A DNA stretch of 64,000 nt, from positions 1-64,000 of the forward strand of contig QXPY01000009.1 in NCBI GenBank assembly GCA_003583745.1, written 5' to 3'. Both the position numbers and the translations under genes were made by a program. The notes under the pieces were generated by a model. The model did no database searches. It saw nothing but the letters and a program-made list of their open reading frames with translations, and was not told the DNA's origin. Shown piece by piece: positions 43,050-52,873 of this stretch (positions within the stretch are counted from its first letter, which is position 1; each line of letters starts with the position of its first letter). The DNA comes from Rhodocyclales bacterium GT-UBC (GTDB lineage Bacteria; Pseudomonadota; Gammaproteobacteria; Burkholderiales; Rhodocyclaceae).

Positions 43050-44090
43050 TTGAGTAATTCGATTACCGCTTCGCAGATCAGCTACATCTTCCGGCTGCTC
43101 TACTTCGCGCTCGGTTCCCTGTTTGCCGTACATATTTTCGGCACGGTCGGCTACATGGTCCTGACCGAGGGCAAGTATTCCTGGTTCGACTGCTTCTACA
43201 TGACCTTCATTACCGTTGCCACGATCGGTTTCGGTGAAATCATCGACATGTCGAGTAACCAGCCGGCTCGGATATTGACTGTCGTGATCGGGATTCTCGG
43301 TGCCGGCAACTTGTCGATGCTGTTCTCGGTGGTGACGGTCGCTTTGCTTGAAACCGATCTCAATGGAACTTTGCAGAGAAAACGCATGGAAAAATCTGTC
43401 AAGAAGCTCAAGGGACATTACATCCTCTGCGGATTTGGCCGGGTCGGACGCAATATCGCGCACGAACTGGAGGCGACTAACCGTCACTACGTCGCAATCG
43501 ACGAGGACATGGCACGCTTGCAGGATTACAAGGAAAAGACGCCGGGTCTCTTGTACTTGCATGGCGATGCCAGCGATGACGATATCCTGACCGCTGCCAA
43601 TGTCGAGGACGCGAAAGGCTTGTTTGCCGTCACGGGGGACGATTCGCGCAATCTGATGATTGTGTTCACCGCCAAGCAACTGAAGCCGGAATTACGCGTC
43701 GTGGCCCGATGCCAGGAAACGCGCAACATGGAGAAGATGCGCAAGGCTGGAGCTGACGCCATTGTCTCGCCCGATTTTACCGGCGGTATGCGTATCGCCT
43801 CGGCGATGATCCGGCCGCATGTTGTTTCCTTCCTCGATGAGATGCTCAAGTCGGAGAAGAACCTTCGAGTTGAAGAGGTGCCTGTCCCTGCCGGGTTCAT
43901 TCCGAAGCCGATCGGGACCTTGAAACTGCGCAGCGCCAACTACGTTCTTCTTGCTGTGCGCGAACGCAATGGCGACTGGCAATTCAATCCCGACAAGGAT
44001 TTTCTGATCAAGCCCGGCTTCATGTTGATTGCCATGGCCAGTCCGGTTGGCCGGATGGAAATCGAGACCTTGCTGATCGAAATGGCTTGA
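43050..44090 (+). CDS. K+ channel with TrkA-N (RCK) domain
   Basis: A 346-residue protein: two membrane helices (about 12-35 and 72-100) with pore loop TVATIGFGE near 54-62, a variant of the K+ filter TVGYG, followed by an RCK nucleotide-binding domain ([14 protein letters not shown] near 121-134) and a TrkA-C-like end. It probably conducts K+ under control of nucleotide or cation binding. TTG 43050 has GAGGG five bases upstream. Confidence 0.88.
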   Translation: MSNSITASQISYIFRLLYFALGSLFAVHIFGTVGYMVLTEGKYSWFDCFYMTFITVATIGFGEIIDMSSNQPARILTVVIGILGAGNLSMLFSVVTVALLETDLNGTLQRKRMEKSVKKLKGHYILCGFGRVGRNIAHELEATNRHYVAIDEDMARLQDYKEKTPGLLYLHGDASDDDILTAANVEDAKGLFAVTGDDSRNLMIVFTAKQLKPELRVVARCQETRNMEKMRKAGADAIVSPDFTGGMRIASAMIRPHVVSFLDEMLKSEKNLRVEEVPVPAGFIPKPIGTLKLRSANYVLLAVRERNGDWQFNPDKDFLIKPGFMLIAMASPVGRMEIETLLIEMA

Positions 44091-44149
44091 TGGCGCATAG
44101 GAACTTCAGGTTCAACCTGCGAAACAGGGCAAATTGAGCGGAGACGAAA

Positions 44150-44458
44150 TTGCGGATCGATTGTCATCATAGCGAAGACGGCACGCCGGTCCTGCGCATT
44201 GCAGGCCGCCTCGATTTTTCCGGACGCGACGAATTCGCGGCCTGGATAGAGCGCTTTCTCCATCAGGTCACCGGTCGGGAGGTGCATGTGAATTGTTCCG
44301 AACTCGATTATCTCGACAGTTCCGGGCTCGGCATGCTGCTGATTTTGCGCGACAGGGCGTTGCGCCTGGGGTGTTCGGTTGCCTTGTTGAATTGCAATGC
44401 GACGATTCTCGCCGTCCTGAATACCGTCCAGTTTGGTCGGCTGTTTCGCGTCGCCTGA
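44150..44458 (+). CDS. STAS-domain anti-anti-sigma-like protein
   Basis: A 102-residue single STAS domain. DYLDSSGLGMLL near residues 53-64 carries the conserved Ser that partner kinases phosphorylate in SpoIIAA-like proteins. TTG 44150 is preceded by GGAGACG. No anti-sigma kinase or phosphatase gene is adjacent. The partner could be a Rsb-type switch elsewhere. Confidence 0.85.
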   Translation: MRIDCHHSEDGTPVLRIAGRLDFSGRDEFAAWIERFLHQVTGREVHVNCSELDYLDSSGLGMLLILRDRALRLGCSVALLNCNATILAVLNTVQFGRLFRVA

Positions 44459-44528
44459 GTTTTCGCCAGAAAATGCCTTGATTACTTGCTTGAGGGCAGT
44501 GCCGAAAGTGGCAGCCTTGGCGTAAGTA

Positions 44529-44539
44529 TCTAAATTAGA
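44529..44539. promoter_or_regulatory. small AT-rich dyad before RND operon
   Basis: TCTAA-A-TTAGA lies 15 bp before the adaptor ATG, within an AT-rich promoter-like stretch. It resembles the short dyads of ArsR/SmtB repressors, but no such regulator gene is nearby, so the assignment is weak. Confidence 0.3.
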
Positions 44540-44553
44540 GTATTCTTATATAC

Positions 44554-45543
44554 ATGAATACAAATTTATTCTCCCGCACGTTCCTGGCGGCAATCTTTCT
44601 GGCCGTTTCGGCACATGCGACCGAGGCCCTGCCAACGACTGTCGTTCGCGTCCACGCAGTCGATCTGAGCTTTCCGGCCGAATCTCTGGTTGAGGCGGTG
44701 CAGCAGGCCACGGTCGGCGCCCAGGTGGCCGGACGAGTGCTGGAGGTGAAAGCTGATGCCGGGCAGCGGGTGAAAAAGGGCGAATTACTGATGCGTATCG
44801 ACGGCCGTGAGGCCGAGGAGGCGATGCGGGCGGCCGAGGCGCAGTACGCCAACGCCAAGGTCAGTTTCGAGCGGACGCGCAGCCTGGTGGCGCAGAAATT
44901 CATGAGCCCGGCGGCGCTCGACAAGGCGCGGGCGGATTTTGATGCGGCGAGTGCGAATCGGGCGGCGGCCGGTGCCGGGCAGAGCCATGCCAGCATCCTG
45001 GCGCCGATCAGCGGCATCGTCGCCCGCCGGCATGCCGAGATGGGCGATATGGCCACCCCCGGCAAGCCGCTATTCACCATTTACGAACCGGGTAGCCTGC
45101 GGGTGACCGCCAGCGTGCCGCAATACCGGCTCAAGGAAATGCGCGGCGTCAAAGCGGCGCGCGTCGAGTTTCCCGAACTCGGCAAGTGGGTCGATGCGCA
45201 GTCGGTCAATGTCTTGCCGACGGCCGATGCCTCGACCCACGTCTCGCAGGTGCGGGTGGCATTGCCGGCCGTTCCGGATGCGACGCCGGGGATGTTCGCC
45301 CGCGTCCATTTCGTCATCGGTCAGGCCGAGAAGCTGACCGTACCGGCCAGCGCCGTGCTGCGCCGGGGTGAAGTGGCCGCCGTCTATGTGCAGGCGGCGG
45401 ACGGGCGTTTGAGCTTGCGCCAGCTGCGTCTCGGCGAACGGGTCGGGCAGGGCGAAATCGAGGTGCTGGCTGGTCTGGCCAGTGGCGAGCGAGTGGTGAA
45501 CGATCCGGTGCAGGCCGGTATCCAGCTCAAGTCGGGTCAATAG
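44554..45543 (+). CDS. RND efflux periplasmic adaptor
   Basis: A 329-residue membrane-fusion protein: signal peptide (1-24), lipoyl half-motif (TVGAQVAGRVLEVKAD near 51-66), helical hairpin (about 85-140), second lipoyl half (ILAPISGIVARR near 149-160), beta-barrel and membrane-proximal domains. It joins the RND pump to an outer-membrane channel. Four bases separate it from the pump gene. No outer-membrane factor gene is adjacent. Confidence 0.92.
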   Translation: MNTNLFSRTFLAAIFLAVSAHATEALPTTVVRVHAVDLSFPAESLVEAVQQATVGAQVAGRVLEVKADAGQRVKKGELLMRIDGREAEEAMRAAEAQYANAKVSFERTRSLVAQKFMSPAALDKARADFDAASANRAAAGAGQSHASILAPISGIVARRHAEMGDMATPGKPLFTIYEPGSLRVTASVPQYRLKEMRGVKAARVEFPELGKWVDAQSVNVLPTADASTHVSQVRVALPAVPDATPGMFARVHFVIGQAEKLTVPASAVLRRGEVAAVYVQAADGRLSLRQLRLGERVGQGEIEVLAGLASGERVVNDPVQAGIQLKSGQ

Positions 45544-45546
45544 TCG

Positions 45547-48500
45547 ATGGCCGATCACGCAACCCGGCTCGGAATTTCCGGGCGTATCGCTGCCGCTTTC
45601 CAGGCCTCGCGGATGACCCCGCTGCTCGCCCTGGTTGCCCTGCTGATGGGCATCTTCGCCACCCTGGTCACGCCGCGCGAGGAAGAGCCGCAGATCGATG
45701 TGACCATGGCCGACATCATGGTCGCCTTTCCCGGGGCTTCGGCCAAGGATGTCGAGAACCTGGTGGCACGGGCCGGCGAGCAGGTGCTGTCGCGCCTGCA
45801 CGGGGTCGAGCACGTCTATTCGGTGTCGCGGCCCGGCATGGCCGTCATCACCGTGCAGTTCGAAGTCGGGGTCAAATATAACGACGCCGTGGTGCGCCTC
45901 TACGATACCGTGCATTCGCATCGCGACTGGCTGCCGCCCAATCTGGGCGTCCAGGAACCGGTGGTCAAGCCGCGCGGCATCGATGACGTGCCGATCCTCG
46001 GGCTAACCTTCTGGACCCGCGACAGCGGCCGTTCCGCCTTCGAGATGCAGCAGGTGGCGCGGGCCGTCGAGATCGAGTTGAAGCGGATCAAGGGCAGTCG
46101 CGACGTGTCGACGTTGGGCGGCCCGGCGCACGCCATCCGCGTGTTGATGGATGCCGAGCGGATGAATGCCTACTCCGTCACGCCTCAGGACATCGCCGCC
46201 GCCTTGAAGGTATCGAACGCGCTGCAGGCCTCCGGCAAGCTGACCGCTGGCAATCGCGACCTGCTGGTCCAGACCGGCACCTATCTCGAATCGGCGGCCG
46301 ATGTCCGGCAACTGGTGGTGGCGGTGCGCGGCGAGGCCGGCAAGCGAACGCCGGTCTTTCTCAGCGACGTGGCGAAGATTGAGGACGGGCCGGATCAACC
46401 GCAGGCCTATGCCTGGTTCGGCAGCAAGGAAGGCGAGTTCCCGGCGGTGACGCTGCAGCTGTCGAAGCAGCCCGGCGTCAATGCAGCCGATGTCGCCAGC
46501 GCCGCCATCGCCCGCATCGACAGCCTGAAAGGCAGCGTCATTCCGGAGGGCGTCGAAGTCAGCGTCACCCGCAATTACGGCGCGACGGCGACCGAAAAGG
46601 CACAGAAACTGATCGGCAAGCTGATCTTCGCCACCGCCTTTGTCGTGCTGCTGGTCTTCTTTGCCCTGGGCCGGCGCGAGGCGGTGATCGTCGGCATTGC
46701 CGTCACCCTGACCCTGGCGGCGACGTTGTTTGCCTCCTGGGCCTGGGGCTTCACGCTCAACCGGGTGTCGCTGTTCGCGCTGATCTTCTCGATCGGCATC
46801 CTGGTCGATGACGCGATTGTCGTGGTCGAGAACATTCATCGCTGGCAGGGGCTGTACCCTGAAAAGGGCTTGCTGGAGATCATTCCGGGCGCGGTCGACG
46901 AAGTCGGCGGGCCGACCATCCTGGCGACGCTGACGGTGATCGCCGCCTTGCTGCCGATGGCTTTCGTGACCGGCCTGATGGGGCCTTACATGAGTCCGAT
47001 CCCGATCAATTCGTCGATGGGCATGGCCATCTCGCTGGCCGTTGCCTTCGTCGTCACGCCCTGGCTGGCGGCCCACCTGATGCGGCCGCATGGCGCGGCG
47101 CACAGTGCAGCCGGGCCGTCGAAGCTCGACGCCCGCCTCGACAGCAGCTTCCGCCGCCTGCTGACGCCCTTCCTCGATCCGGCCAGGGGGGGCGCGATGC
47201 GCCGCAAGCTGGGGCTGGGCATTGGCCTGCTGATTTTCGGCTCGGTTTCGCTGGCTTACTTCCAGCTCGTCGTGCTGAAAATGCTGCCCTTCGACAACAA
47301 GAGCGAATTCCAGATTGTGCTCGACATGCCGGTCGGTACGCCGCTTGAGGAAACGGCGCGCGTGCTGCATGAGATCGGCGCCGAATTGGCCGGCGAGGCC
47401 GATGTCACCAACTATCAGGCCTATGCCGGCACGGCCAGCCCGATCAATTTCAACGGCCTGGTCCGCCAGTACTATCTGCGGGCGGCGCCGGAAAAGGGCG
47501 ATATCCAGGTCAACCTGGCCGACAAGCATCAACGTTCCCGGCAGAGCCACCAGATCGCGGTGGCGCTGCGGCTGCGCATCGAGGCGATCGGCAAGGCCAA
47601 TGGCGGGGTGGCCAAGGTGGTCGAAGTGCCGCCCGGACCGCCGGTCATGTCGCCAATTGTTGCCGAAATCTACGGGCCGGACAGCGCCGGACAGATGGCG
47701 GTGGGCAAGCAGGTGCGGGCCGCCTTCGAAAAGACGGCCGATATCGTCGGCGTCGATGACAGTACCGAGGCCGATGCCCGCAAGTTCGTGCTGCATGTGC
47801 TGCAGAGCAAGGCGGCGCTGCTCGGGGTGGCGCAGGGCGACATCGTTGAGGTGGTCGGCATGGGGCTGGCCGGGCAGGACGTGACGCCGGCGCACAATGC
47901 CGACTCGAAATTCGAAATCCCGGTGCGCATCACGCTGCCGGCCGAACAGCAGTCGACGCTCGACGCCTTGATGAAACTCCGCGTCCGTTCGCGCGACGGG
48001 CAACTGGTGCCGGTTTCCGAACTGGTCGAGGTACGCGACGTCAGCCGCGAAAAGGCCATCTTCCATAAGGACCTGCTGCCGGTCGTCTACGTTTTCGGCG
48101 ATATGGGCGGCAAGCTCGACTCGCCGCTCTACGGCATGTTCGACATCCGGGGCGCGATCCGCGGCATGGCCTTGAAGGAAGGCGGCACGCTGGGCGAGTG
48201 GTTCATCCGCCAGCCGGCCGACCAGTACGCCGGCTACAGCGTCAAATGGGACGGCGAATGGCAGGTGACCTATGAAACCTTCCGCGACATGGGCATTGCC
48301 TACGCGGTTGGCCTGATCCTGATCTACCTGCTGGTCGTTGCCCATTTCGGCAGCTACCTGGTGCCGCTGATCATCATGGCGCCGATCCCGCTGACGATCA
48401 TCGGCGTCATGCCCGGCCATGCGTTGTTCGGGGCGCAATTCACCGCTACTTCGATGATCGGCATGATCGCGCTGGCCGGCATCATCGTCCGCAATTCGAT

Positions 48501-48765
48501 CCTGCTGGTCGATTTCATCAAGCAGCAGGTGGCGGCAGGTATCAACTTCCACGACGCGGTGATCCAGTCCGCCGCCGTGCGCGCCAAGCCGATTGCCCTG
48601 ACCGCGCTGGCCGCCATGCTGGGCGCGTTGTTCATCCTCGACGATCCGATCTTCAACGGCCTGGCCCTGAGCCTGATCTTCGGCATCATGGTGTCGACGC
48701 TGCTGACCCTGGTGGTGATCCCGGTTCTATATTTCGCAGCTTTCCAGAAGGAGCATCACGCATGA
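45547..48765 (+). CDS. RND efflux transporter permease
   Basis: A 1072-residue inner-membrane RND pump, full length for the AcrB/HAE-like class, with twelve membrane helices and two large periplasmic loops. FSIGILVDDAIVVVENIHR near residues 414-432 is the TM4 proton-relay motif. Its sequence is closer to the small-adaptor RND pumps common in betaproteobacteria than to AcrB, so substrate is unknown. The stop overlaps the DUF2892 gene by 4 nt. Confidence 0.94.
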   Translation: MADHATRLGISGRIAAAFQASRMTPLLALVALLMGIFATLVTPREEEPQIDVTMADIMVAFPGASAKDVENLVARAGEQVLSRLHGVEHVYSVSRPGMAVITVQFEVGVKYNDAVVRLYDTVHSHRDWLPPNLGVQEPVVKPRGIDDVPILGLTFWTRDSGRSAFEMQQVARAVEIELKRIKGSRDVSTLGGPAHAIRVLMDAERMNAYSVTPQDIAAALKVSNALQASGKLTAGNRDLLVQTGTYLESAADVRQLVVAVRGEAGKRTPVFLSDVAKIEDGPDQPQAYAWFGSKEGEFPAVTLQLSKQPGVNAADVASAAIARIDSLKGSVIPEGVEVSVTRNYGATATEKAQKLIGKLIFATAFVVLLVFFALGRREAVIVGIAVTLTLAATLFASWAWGFTLNRVSLFALIFSIGILVDDAIVVVENIHRWQGLYPEKGLLEIIPGAVDEVGGPTILATLTVIAALLPMAFVTGLMGPYMSPIPINSSMGMAISLAVAFVVTPWLAAHLMRPHGAAHSAAGPSKLDARLDSSFRRLLTPFLDPARGGAMRRKLGLGIGLLIFGSVSLAYFQLVVLKMLPFDNKSEFQIVLDMPVGTPLEETARVLHEIGAELAGEADVTNYQAYAGTASPINFNGLVRQYYLRAAPEKGDIQVNLADKHQRSRQSHQIAVALRLRIEAIGKANGGVAKVVEVPPGPPVMSPIVAEIYGPDSAGQMAVGKQVRAAFEKTADIVGVDDSTEADARKFVLHVLQSKAALLGVAQGDIVEVVGMGLAGQDVTPAHNADSKFEIPVRITLPAEQQSTLDALMKLRVRSRDGQLVPVSELVEVRDVSREKAIFHKDLLPVVYVFGDMGGKLDSPLYGMFDIRGAIRGMALKEGGTLGEWFIRQPADQYAGYSVKWDGEWQVTYETFRDMGIAYAVGLILIYLLVVAHFGSYLVPLIIMAPIPLTIIGVMPGHALFGAQFTATSMIGMIALAGIIVRNSILLVDFIKQQVAAGINFHDAVIQSAAVRAKPIALTALAAMLGALFILDDPIFNGLALSLIFGIMVSTLLTLVVIPVLYFAAFQKEHHA

Positions 48766-48989
48766 CCACCGAACGTGCCATCCGCATCATGGCGGGATTT
48801 TTCGTATTGCTTTCACTGGCCCTTGGGGTCGAGGAAAGCCCGATTTTCGTCTCGCGCTGGTTTCTCGCCTTTACCGCATTTGTCGGCTTCAATTTGTTGC
48901 AAAGTGGTTTCACCGGTTTTTGCCCGCCGGAAATATTGATGCGCAAAATGGGGCTTAAGTCCGGTTCTGGCGAGGGGTGTTGTAAATAG
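48762..48989 (+). CDS. DUF2892 (YgaP-like) small membrane protein
   Basis: A 75-residue protein with two membrane helices and the family motif GFTGFCPPEILMRKMG, ending in a CC pair. DUF2892 proteins often accompany rhodaneses and sulfur-handling genes. Here it is translationally coupled (ATGA) to the RND pump. A sulfur- or thiol-related substrate for the pump is possible but unproven. Confidence 0.85.
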   Translation: MTTERAIRIMAGFFVLLSLALGVEESPIFVSRWFLAFTAFVGFNLLQSGFTGFCPPEILMRKMGLKSGSGEGCCK

Positions 48990-49161
48990 GCTAAAAGTAA
49001 TAAGTTATTTGATTTCAAGACCTAAGCAGCTTTGCTAAGCTTTTGTTATCTATGATTTTTAATTACGCCGATCAAGCGTGAAATTTCGCACTGAAACATT
49101 GTTGAGCCTCAGTTAAACTGCCGCCCGAAAATCCGTTTCTATCGTTTTCGAGCTGTTTATC

Positions 49162-51084
49162 TTGGTCCACAATCAGGCTGTCAAAGGTCGCAAATTCCTG
49201 TTGTTCTCGCTGGGCGCGATCGCATTGGTCTGGTCTGTGACGGGCTATGCCCTGCTCGGCGAGCCGTTGCCCGAGGTTTTGCCCAGCTTGAATCCCGGCG
49301 GCGAGCGTAGCGTCGCCCTTCCCGTGTTTTTTGCAGGTCTGTTTTCCATCCTGGCACTCGCCGCCATCGTACTGGTGCGCCGCGCCTTGCGGCAGGCCGA
49401 GGCGCAACTCGATCTGCATCGGCAACTGGTGGCCCACACATCGGAACCGATCATGATTACCGACGCCACGCAGCGCATCCTGGCCGTGAACGGGGCGTTT
49501 GAACTGGCGACGGGCTATTCCGCCGCGGAACTGATCGGACAAACCCCTTCCTTGCTCAACTCCGGCCGCCATTCGCCGGCATTTTTCCAGGCCATGAAAC
49601 AGAGTTTGCTCGGTTCTGGAGCCTGGGAAGGGGAAATCTGGAATCGCGCCAAGAACGGTGAGATTTCGCCGCGGCAACTGCGTATCAAGGCACTGGGGGA
49701 TATTCGCCGGCCCAGCCACTATGTGGCGCTATTTACCGATACCCGGGCCCAGAAAGCCCAGGAAGCCCGCATCGAATATCTGGCGCATCATGATCCACTG
49801 ACCGGCTTGCCCAACCGGGTGGCGCTCGGCAGTCATTTCGATGCCGCCCTGGACTCGGCTCGCCGGCAGGGAAGCCGGCTGGGCGTGGTCGTGATCGATC
49901 TCGACAACTTCAAGACGGTAAACGATTCGCTGGGGCATCATGCCGGTGACCTGCTGTTGTGCGAAATCGCCCGTCGTCTGCAGCACATCCTGGTTGATGG
50001 CGAGCATCTGATTCGCTTGGGGGGCGACGAGTTCGTCCTGCTTGTCGAAAACATTCACCAGGTTGAAGCGGTCATCGTACGGGTGCAGGCGATCATGCGC
50101 ACGATCAGCGCGGTCTGCGAGGTTGACGGTCATCAACTGCATACCAGTCCGTCGATCGGCATCAGCTTCTTCCCGGAAGATGGCGAATGTCCCGAGACCC
50201 TGATGCGCAACGCCGATACGGCGATGTACTACGCCAAATCGAATGGCCGCAACAATTACCAGTTTTTCGCGGCACCGATGAATGTCGCGGCGACCAAGCG
50301 GCTGCATCTGGAAAGCGAACTCTGGCAGGCGCTCTCGGACAACCAGTTGCTGTTGCATTACCAGCCACAGATCGAGTTGCCGAGCGGCCGTATTGTTGGT
50401 GTCGAGGCGCTGGTGCGCTGGCAGCATCCGCAGCGCGGCATGATTTCACCGGTCGATTTCATCCCGGTTGCCGAAGAAACCGGATTGATCCTGCCCTTGG
50501 GACATTGGGTGCTGCTGACTGCCTGCCGGCAGGCCCGCGCCTGGTTGGATCAGGGCGTCGATTTGGGCGAGATCGCGGTGAATATCTCGGCCCAGCAGTT
50601 CAAGCAACCCGAGTTCGCCAAATCTGTGCACAGCGTCCTCGTCGAAACCGGCTTGCCGGCCGAGCGTCTCGAACTCGAGATTACCGAGAGCACGGTGATG
50701 AACGGTGCCGACTCTTCGGTGTCCACGCTGCTGGAACTGAAAGCGATGGGGGTCAAGCTGGCGATCGATGATTTCGGTACCGGTTACTCCTCGTTGTCGT
50801 ATTTGCGCCGTTTTCCGCTGGACCGTCTGAAAATTGACCGTACTTTTGTCGCCGATCTCGAATCAGATGCCGATGCCGCCTCGCTGGTCGGCTCGATCAT
50901 CGCGCTGGGCCGTTCCCTCGGTCTGCGCCTGGTGGCGGAAGGGGTCGAGAATTCGGCACAGGTGGACTCCCTGCGCAGTATGGACTGTGAGCGGGTGCAG
51001 GGCTTCCACTTCTGTCGCCCGGTGCCGGCCGAAGATGTTGTGGCAGCCTGCGAAAACCTGCGTCAGACCGTCAAATCGGCCTGA
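49162..51084 (+). CDS. PAS-GGDEF-EAL membrane protein
   Basis: A 640-residue protein: two N-terminal membrane helices (about 12-34 and 50-72), one PAS domain (about 88-200), GGDEF (LIRLGGDEFVLL near 280-291) and EAL (GVEALVRWQHPQ near 413-424, DDFGTGYSSLSYL near 534). Both active-site signatures are intact. TTG 49162 is the longest start and has only a weak upstream site. It is a single gene between the DUF2892 and hydroxyacid dehydrogenase genes; its 170-bp upstream region holds nothing clear. Confidence 0.9.
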   Translation: MVHNQAVKGRKFLLFSLGAIALVWSVTGYALLGEPLPEVLPSLNPGGERSVALPVFFAGLFSILALAAIVLVRRALRQAEAQLDLHRQLVAHTSEPIMITDATQRILAVNGAFELATGYSAAELIGQTPSLLNSGRHSPAFFQAMKQSLLGSGAWEGEIWNRAKNGEISPRQLRIKALGDIRRPSHYVALFTDTRAQKAQEARIEYLAHHDPLTGLPNRVALGSHFDAALDSARRQGSRLGVVVIDLDNFKTVNDSLGHHAGDLLLCEIARRLQHILVDGEHLIRLGGDEFVLLVENIHQVEAVIVRVQAIMRTISAVCEVDGHQLHTSPSIGISFFPEDGECPETLMRNADTAMYYAKSNGRNNYQFFAAPMNVAATKRLHLESELWQALSDNQLLLHYQPQIELPSGRIVGVEALVRWQHPQRGMISPVDFIPVAEETGLILPLGHWVLLTACRQARAWLDQGVDLGEIAVNISAQQFKQPEFAKSVHSVLVETGLPAERLELEITESTVMNGADSSVSTLLELKAMGVKLAIDDFGTGYSSLSYLRRFPLDRLKIDRTFVADLESDADAASLVGSIIALGRSLGLRLVAEGVENSAQVDSLRSMDCERVQGFHFCRPVPAEDVVAACENLRQTVKSA

Positions 51085-51155
51085 TTCTTGCATCTGTGCT
51101 TGACCGCGGGCAGATGCTGCCTAGAATCTGAGCCTCAACGAATCGGAGATTCACC

Positions 51156-52022
51156 ATGAATATCGGCTTTCTTGGCCTCGGCATCATGGGGCGCCCCATG
51201 GCGCTCAACCTACTTAAGGGGGGCCACACCGTCACCGTCTGGGCGCGCCGCGCCGAATCCATGCAGCCGCTGCTCGATGCAGGCGCCCGCGGTGCGGCCA
51301 ATCCGACCGAAGTGGCTCAGGCCAGCGAAGTGGTCATCTCGATGGTGGCTGATGCGCCTGATGTCGCCGAGGTGATGCGTGCCGTGGCAGCCGGCGCCAA
51401 ACCCGGCTTGGTCGCGGTCGACATGAGCACCATCGCGCCGGCGGCCGCACGCCAGATCGGCGAAGAACTGGCCGCGGCCGGCATCGACTTCATCGATGCA
51501 CCGGTTTCCGGTGGCGAGGTTGGCGCCATTGCCGGCACGCTGTCGATCATGGCCGGCGGTTCCGAATCGGCATTCGCCAAGGCCAGAGCGGCTTTCGAGT
51601 GCATGGGCAAGAATATCGTCCATGTCGGCGAAAGCGGTGCCGGCCAGGTGACCAAGGCGGCCAACCAGATCCTGACCGGGGTCGGCGTGCTGGCTGTGGC
51701 CGAAGCGATGGCCTTTGCCGCCAAGAACGGGGTCGAAGGCAGCAAGGTGCGGGAAGCCCTGATGGGCGGTTTTGCCGCTTCGCGCATTCTCGAAAACCAC
51801 GGCCAACGCATGCTCGACCGCAATTTCAAGCCGGGCTTCAAGAGCTGGATGCACGAGAAGGATCTCAATATCGTGATGCAGACGGCGCATCAGCTCGGCC
51901 TTTGCCTGCCGGCCTCGGCGGCAACGGCGCAAATGTTCAATGCCATGGTTGGCTCCGGCCTGGGCGAGGAAGACTCGATCGCTGTGCTGAAATTGCTCGA
52001 ACGCTTGTCAGGGCAAGCATGA
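51156..52022 (+). CDS. beta-hydroxyacid dehydrogenase (GarR/GlxR-like), copy 1
   Basis: A 288-residue NAD(P)-dependent dehydrogenase of the 3-hydroxyisobutyrate/tartronate semialdehyde reductase family. The nucleotide loop GFLGLGIMGRPMA is at 4-16, DAPVSGGEVGA near 117-127, and the catalytic Lys in GAGQVTKAANQ near 165-175. Likely substrates are tartronate or succinate semialdehyde. CGGAGA precedes the ATG. It overlaps the second copy by 4 nt. Confidence 0.88.
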   Translation: MNIGFLGLGIMGRPMALNLLKGGHTVTVWARRAESMQPLLDAGARGAANPTEVAQASEVVISMVADAPDVAEVMRAVAAGAKPGLVAVDMSTIAPAAARQIGEELAAAGIDFIDAPVSGGEVGAIAGTLSIMAGGSESAFAKARAAFECMGKNIVHVGESGAGQVTKAANQILTGVGVLAVAEAMAFAAKNGVEGSKVREALMGGFAASRILENHGQRMLDRNFKPGFKSWMHEKDLNIVMQTAHQLGLCLPASAATAQMFNAMVGSGLGEEDSIAVLKLLERLSGQA

Positions 52023-52873
52023 ACGTTGGTTTCATCGGCCTCGGGGTGATGGGGCGCCCGATGGCGCTGCACCTGCAGCGTGCCGGACACACCCTGTTCG
52101 TCTGGTCCCGCCGCCCGGCCAGCGCCGAAGGCATCCCGGCCACACTGTGCGCCAGTCCGGCCGAACTCGGTCGGCGTTGCGAGGTCGTGTTCACGGTGGT
52201 CACTGCCTGTGCCGATGTCGAAAACATCTGTCTTGGCGAGGCGGGCTTGATCGAAGGCTTGGCCCCGGGGACGGTGGTGGTCGATTGCTCGACCATCGCG
52301 CCCGAGACGGCTCGACGCATTGCCGCCCGCCTGGGCGAAAAACAGATCGATATGCTCGATGCGCCGGTGTCAGGCGGGGCGCAAGGCGCCATCGACGCCA
52401 CGCTGGCCATCATGGCCGGCGGCAAGGCCGAGGTCCTGGCACGCGTGCAGCCCCTGCTCGAATGTCTGGGCAAGCGTATCGTTCATGTCGGACCGAGCGG
52501 GGCCGGTCAGGTCGCCAAAGCTTGCAATCAGATGATCATGGTTGCCGCCATCCAGGCCTCGGCCGAAGCCATGCGTCTGGCCGCGGCGGCCGGCGTCGAT
52601 TGCGGCAAGGTGCGCCAGGCGCTGGCTGGCGGGTCGGCGGCATCGCGCGTGCTGGATGTGATGGGCGGGCGCATGGTCAGCCGCGATTTCTCCGCCGGCA
52701 TCGAGGCGCGCCTGCACCACAAGGATTTCGGCCTGCTGCTTGATGCCGCACGGCGTTGCGGCTCGCTGACGCCGGTTGCCGCCGTGGTCGGGCAGCAGCT
52801 CAATGCGCTGATGGCGCAGGGTTGGGGGCGGGACGACACGTCTTCGCTGCTGCGGGTTCTGGAGTCGGCATGA
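52019..52873 (+). CDS. beta-hydroxyacid dehydrogenase, copy 2
   Basis: A 284-residue paralogue of the previous gene with the same layout: GFIGLGVMGRPMA at 4-16, DAPVSGGAQGA, and catalytic Lys in GAGQVAKACNQ. The sequences have diverged well beyond a recent duplication, so substrates probably differ. The start overlaps copy 1 (ATGA) and its stop overlaps the PilZ gene (ATGA). Confidence 0.88.
   Translation: MNVGFIGLGVMGRPMALHLQRAGHTLFVWSRRPASAEGIPATLCASPAELGRRCEVVFTVVTACADVENICLGEAGLIEGLAPGTVVVDCSTIAPETARRIAARLGEKQIDMLDAPVSGGAQGAIDATLAIMAGGKAEVLARVQPLLECLGKRIVHVGPSGAGQVAKACNQMIMVAAIQASAEAMRLAAAAGVDCGKVRQALAGGSAASRVLDVMGGRMVSRDFSAGIEARLHHKDFGLLLDAARRCGSLTPVAAVVGQQLNALMAQGWGRDDTSSLLRVLESA

Noticed and set aside
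46003..48552. 849-codon open frame on the minus strand
   Set aside because: It is the shadow of the RND permease gene; the product is low-complexity and rich in Arg, His, Asp and Gln.
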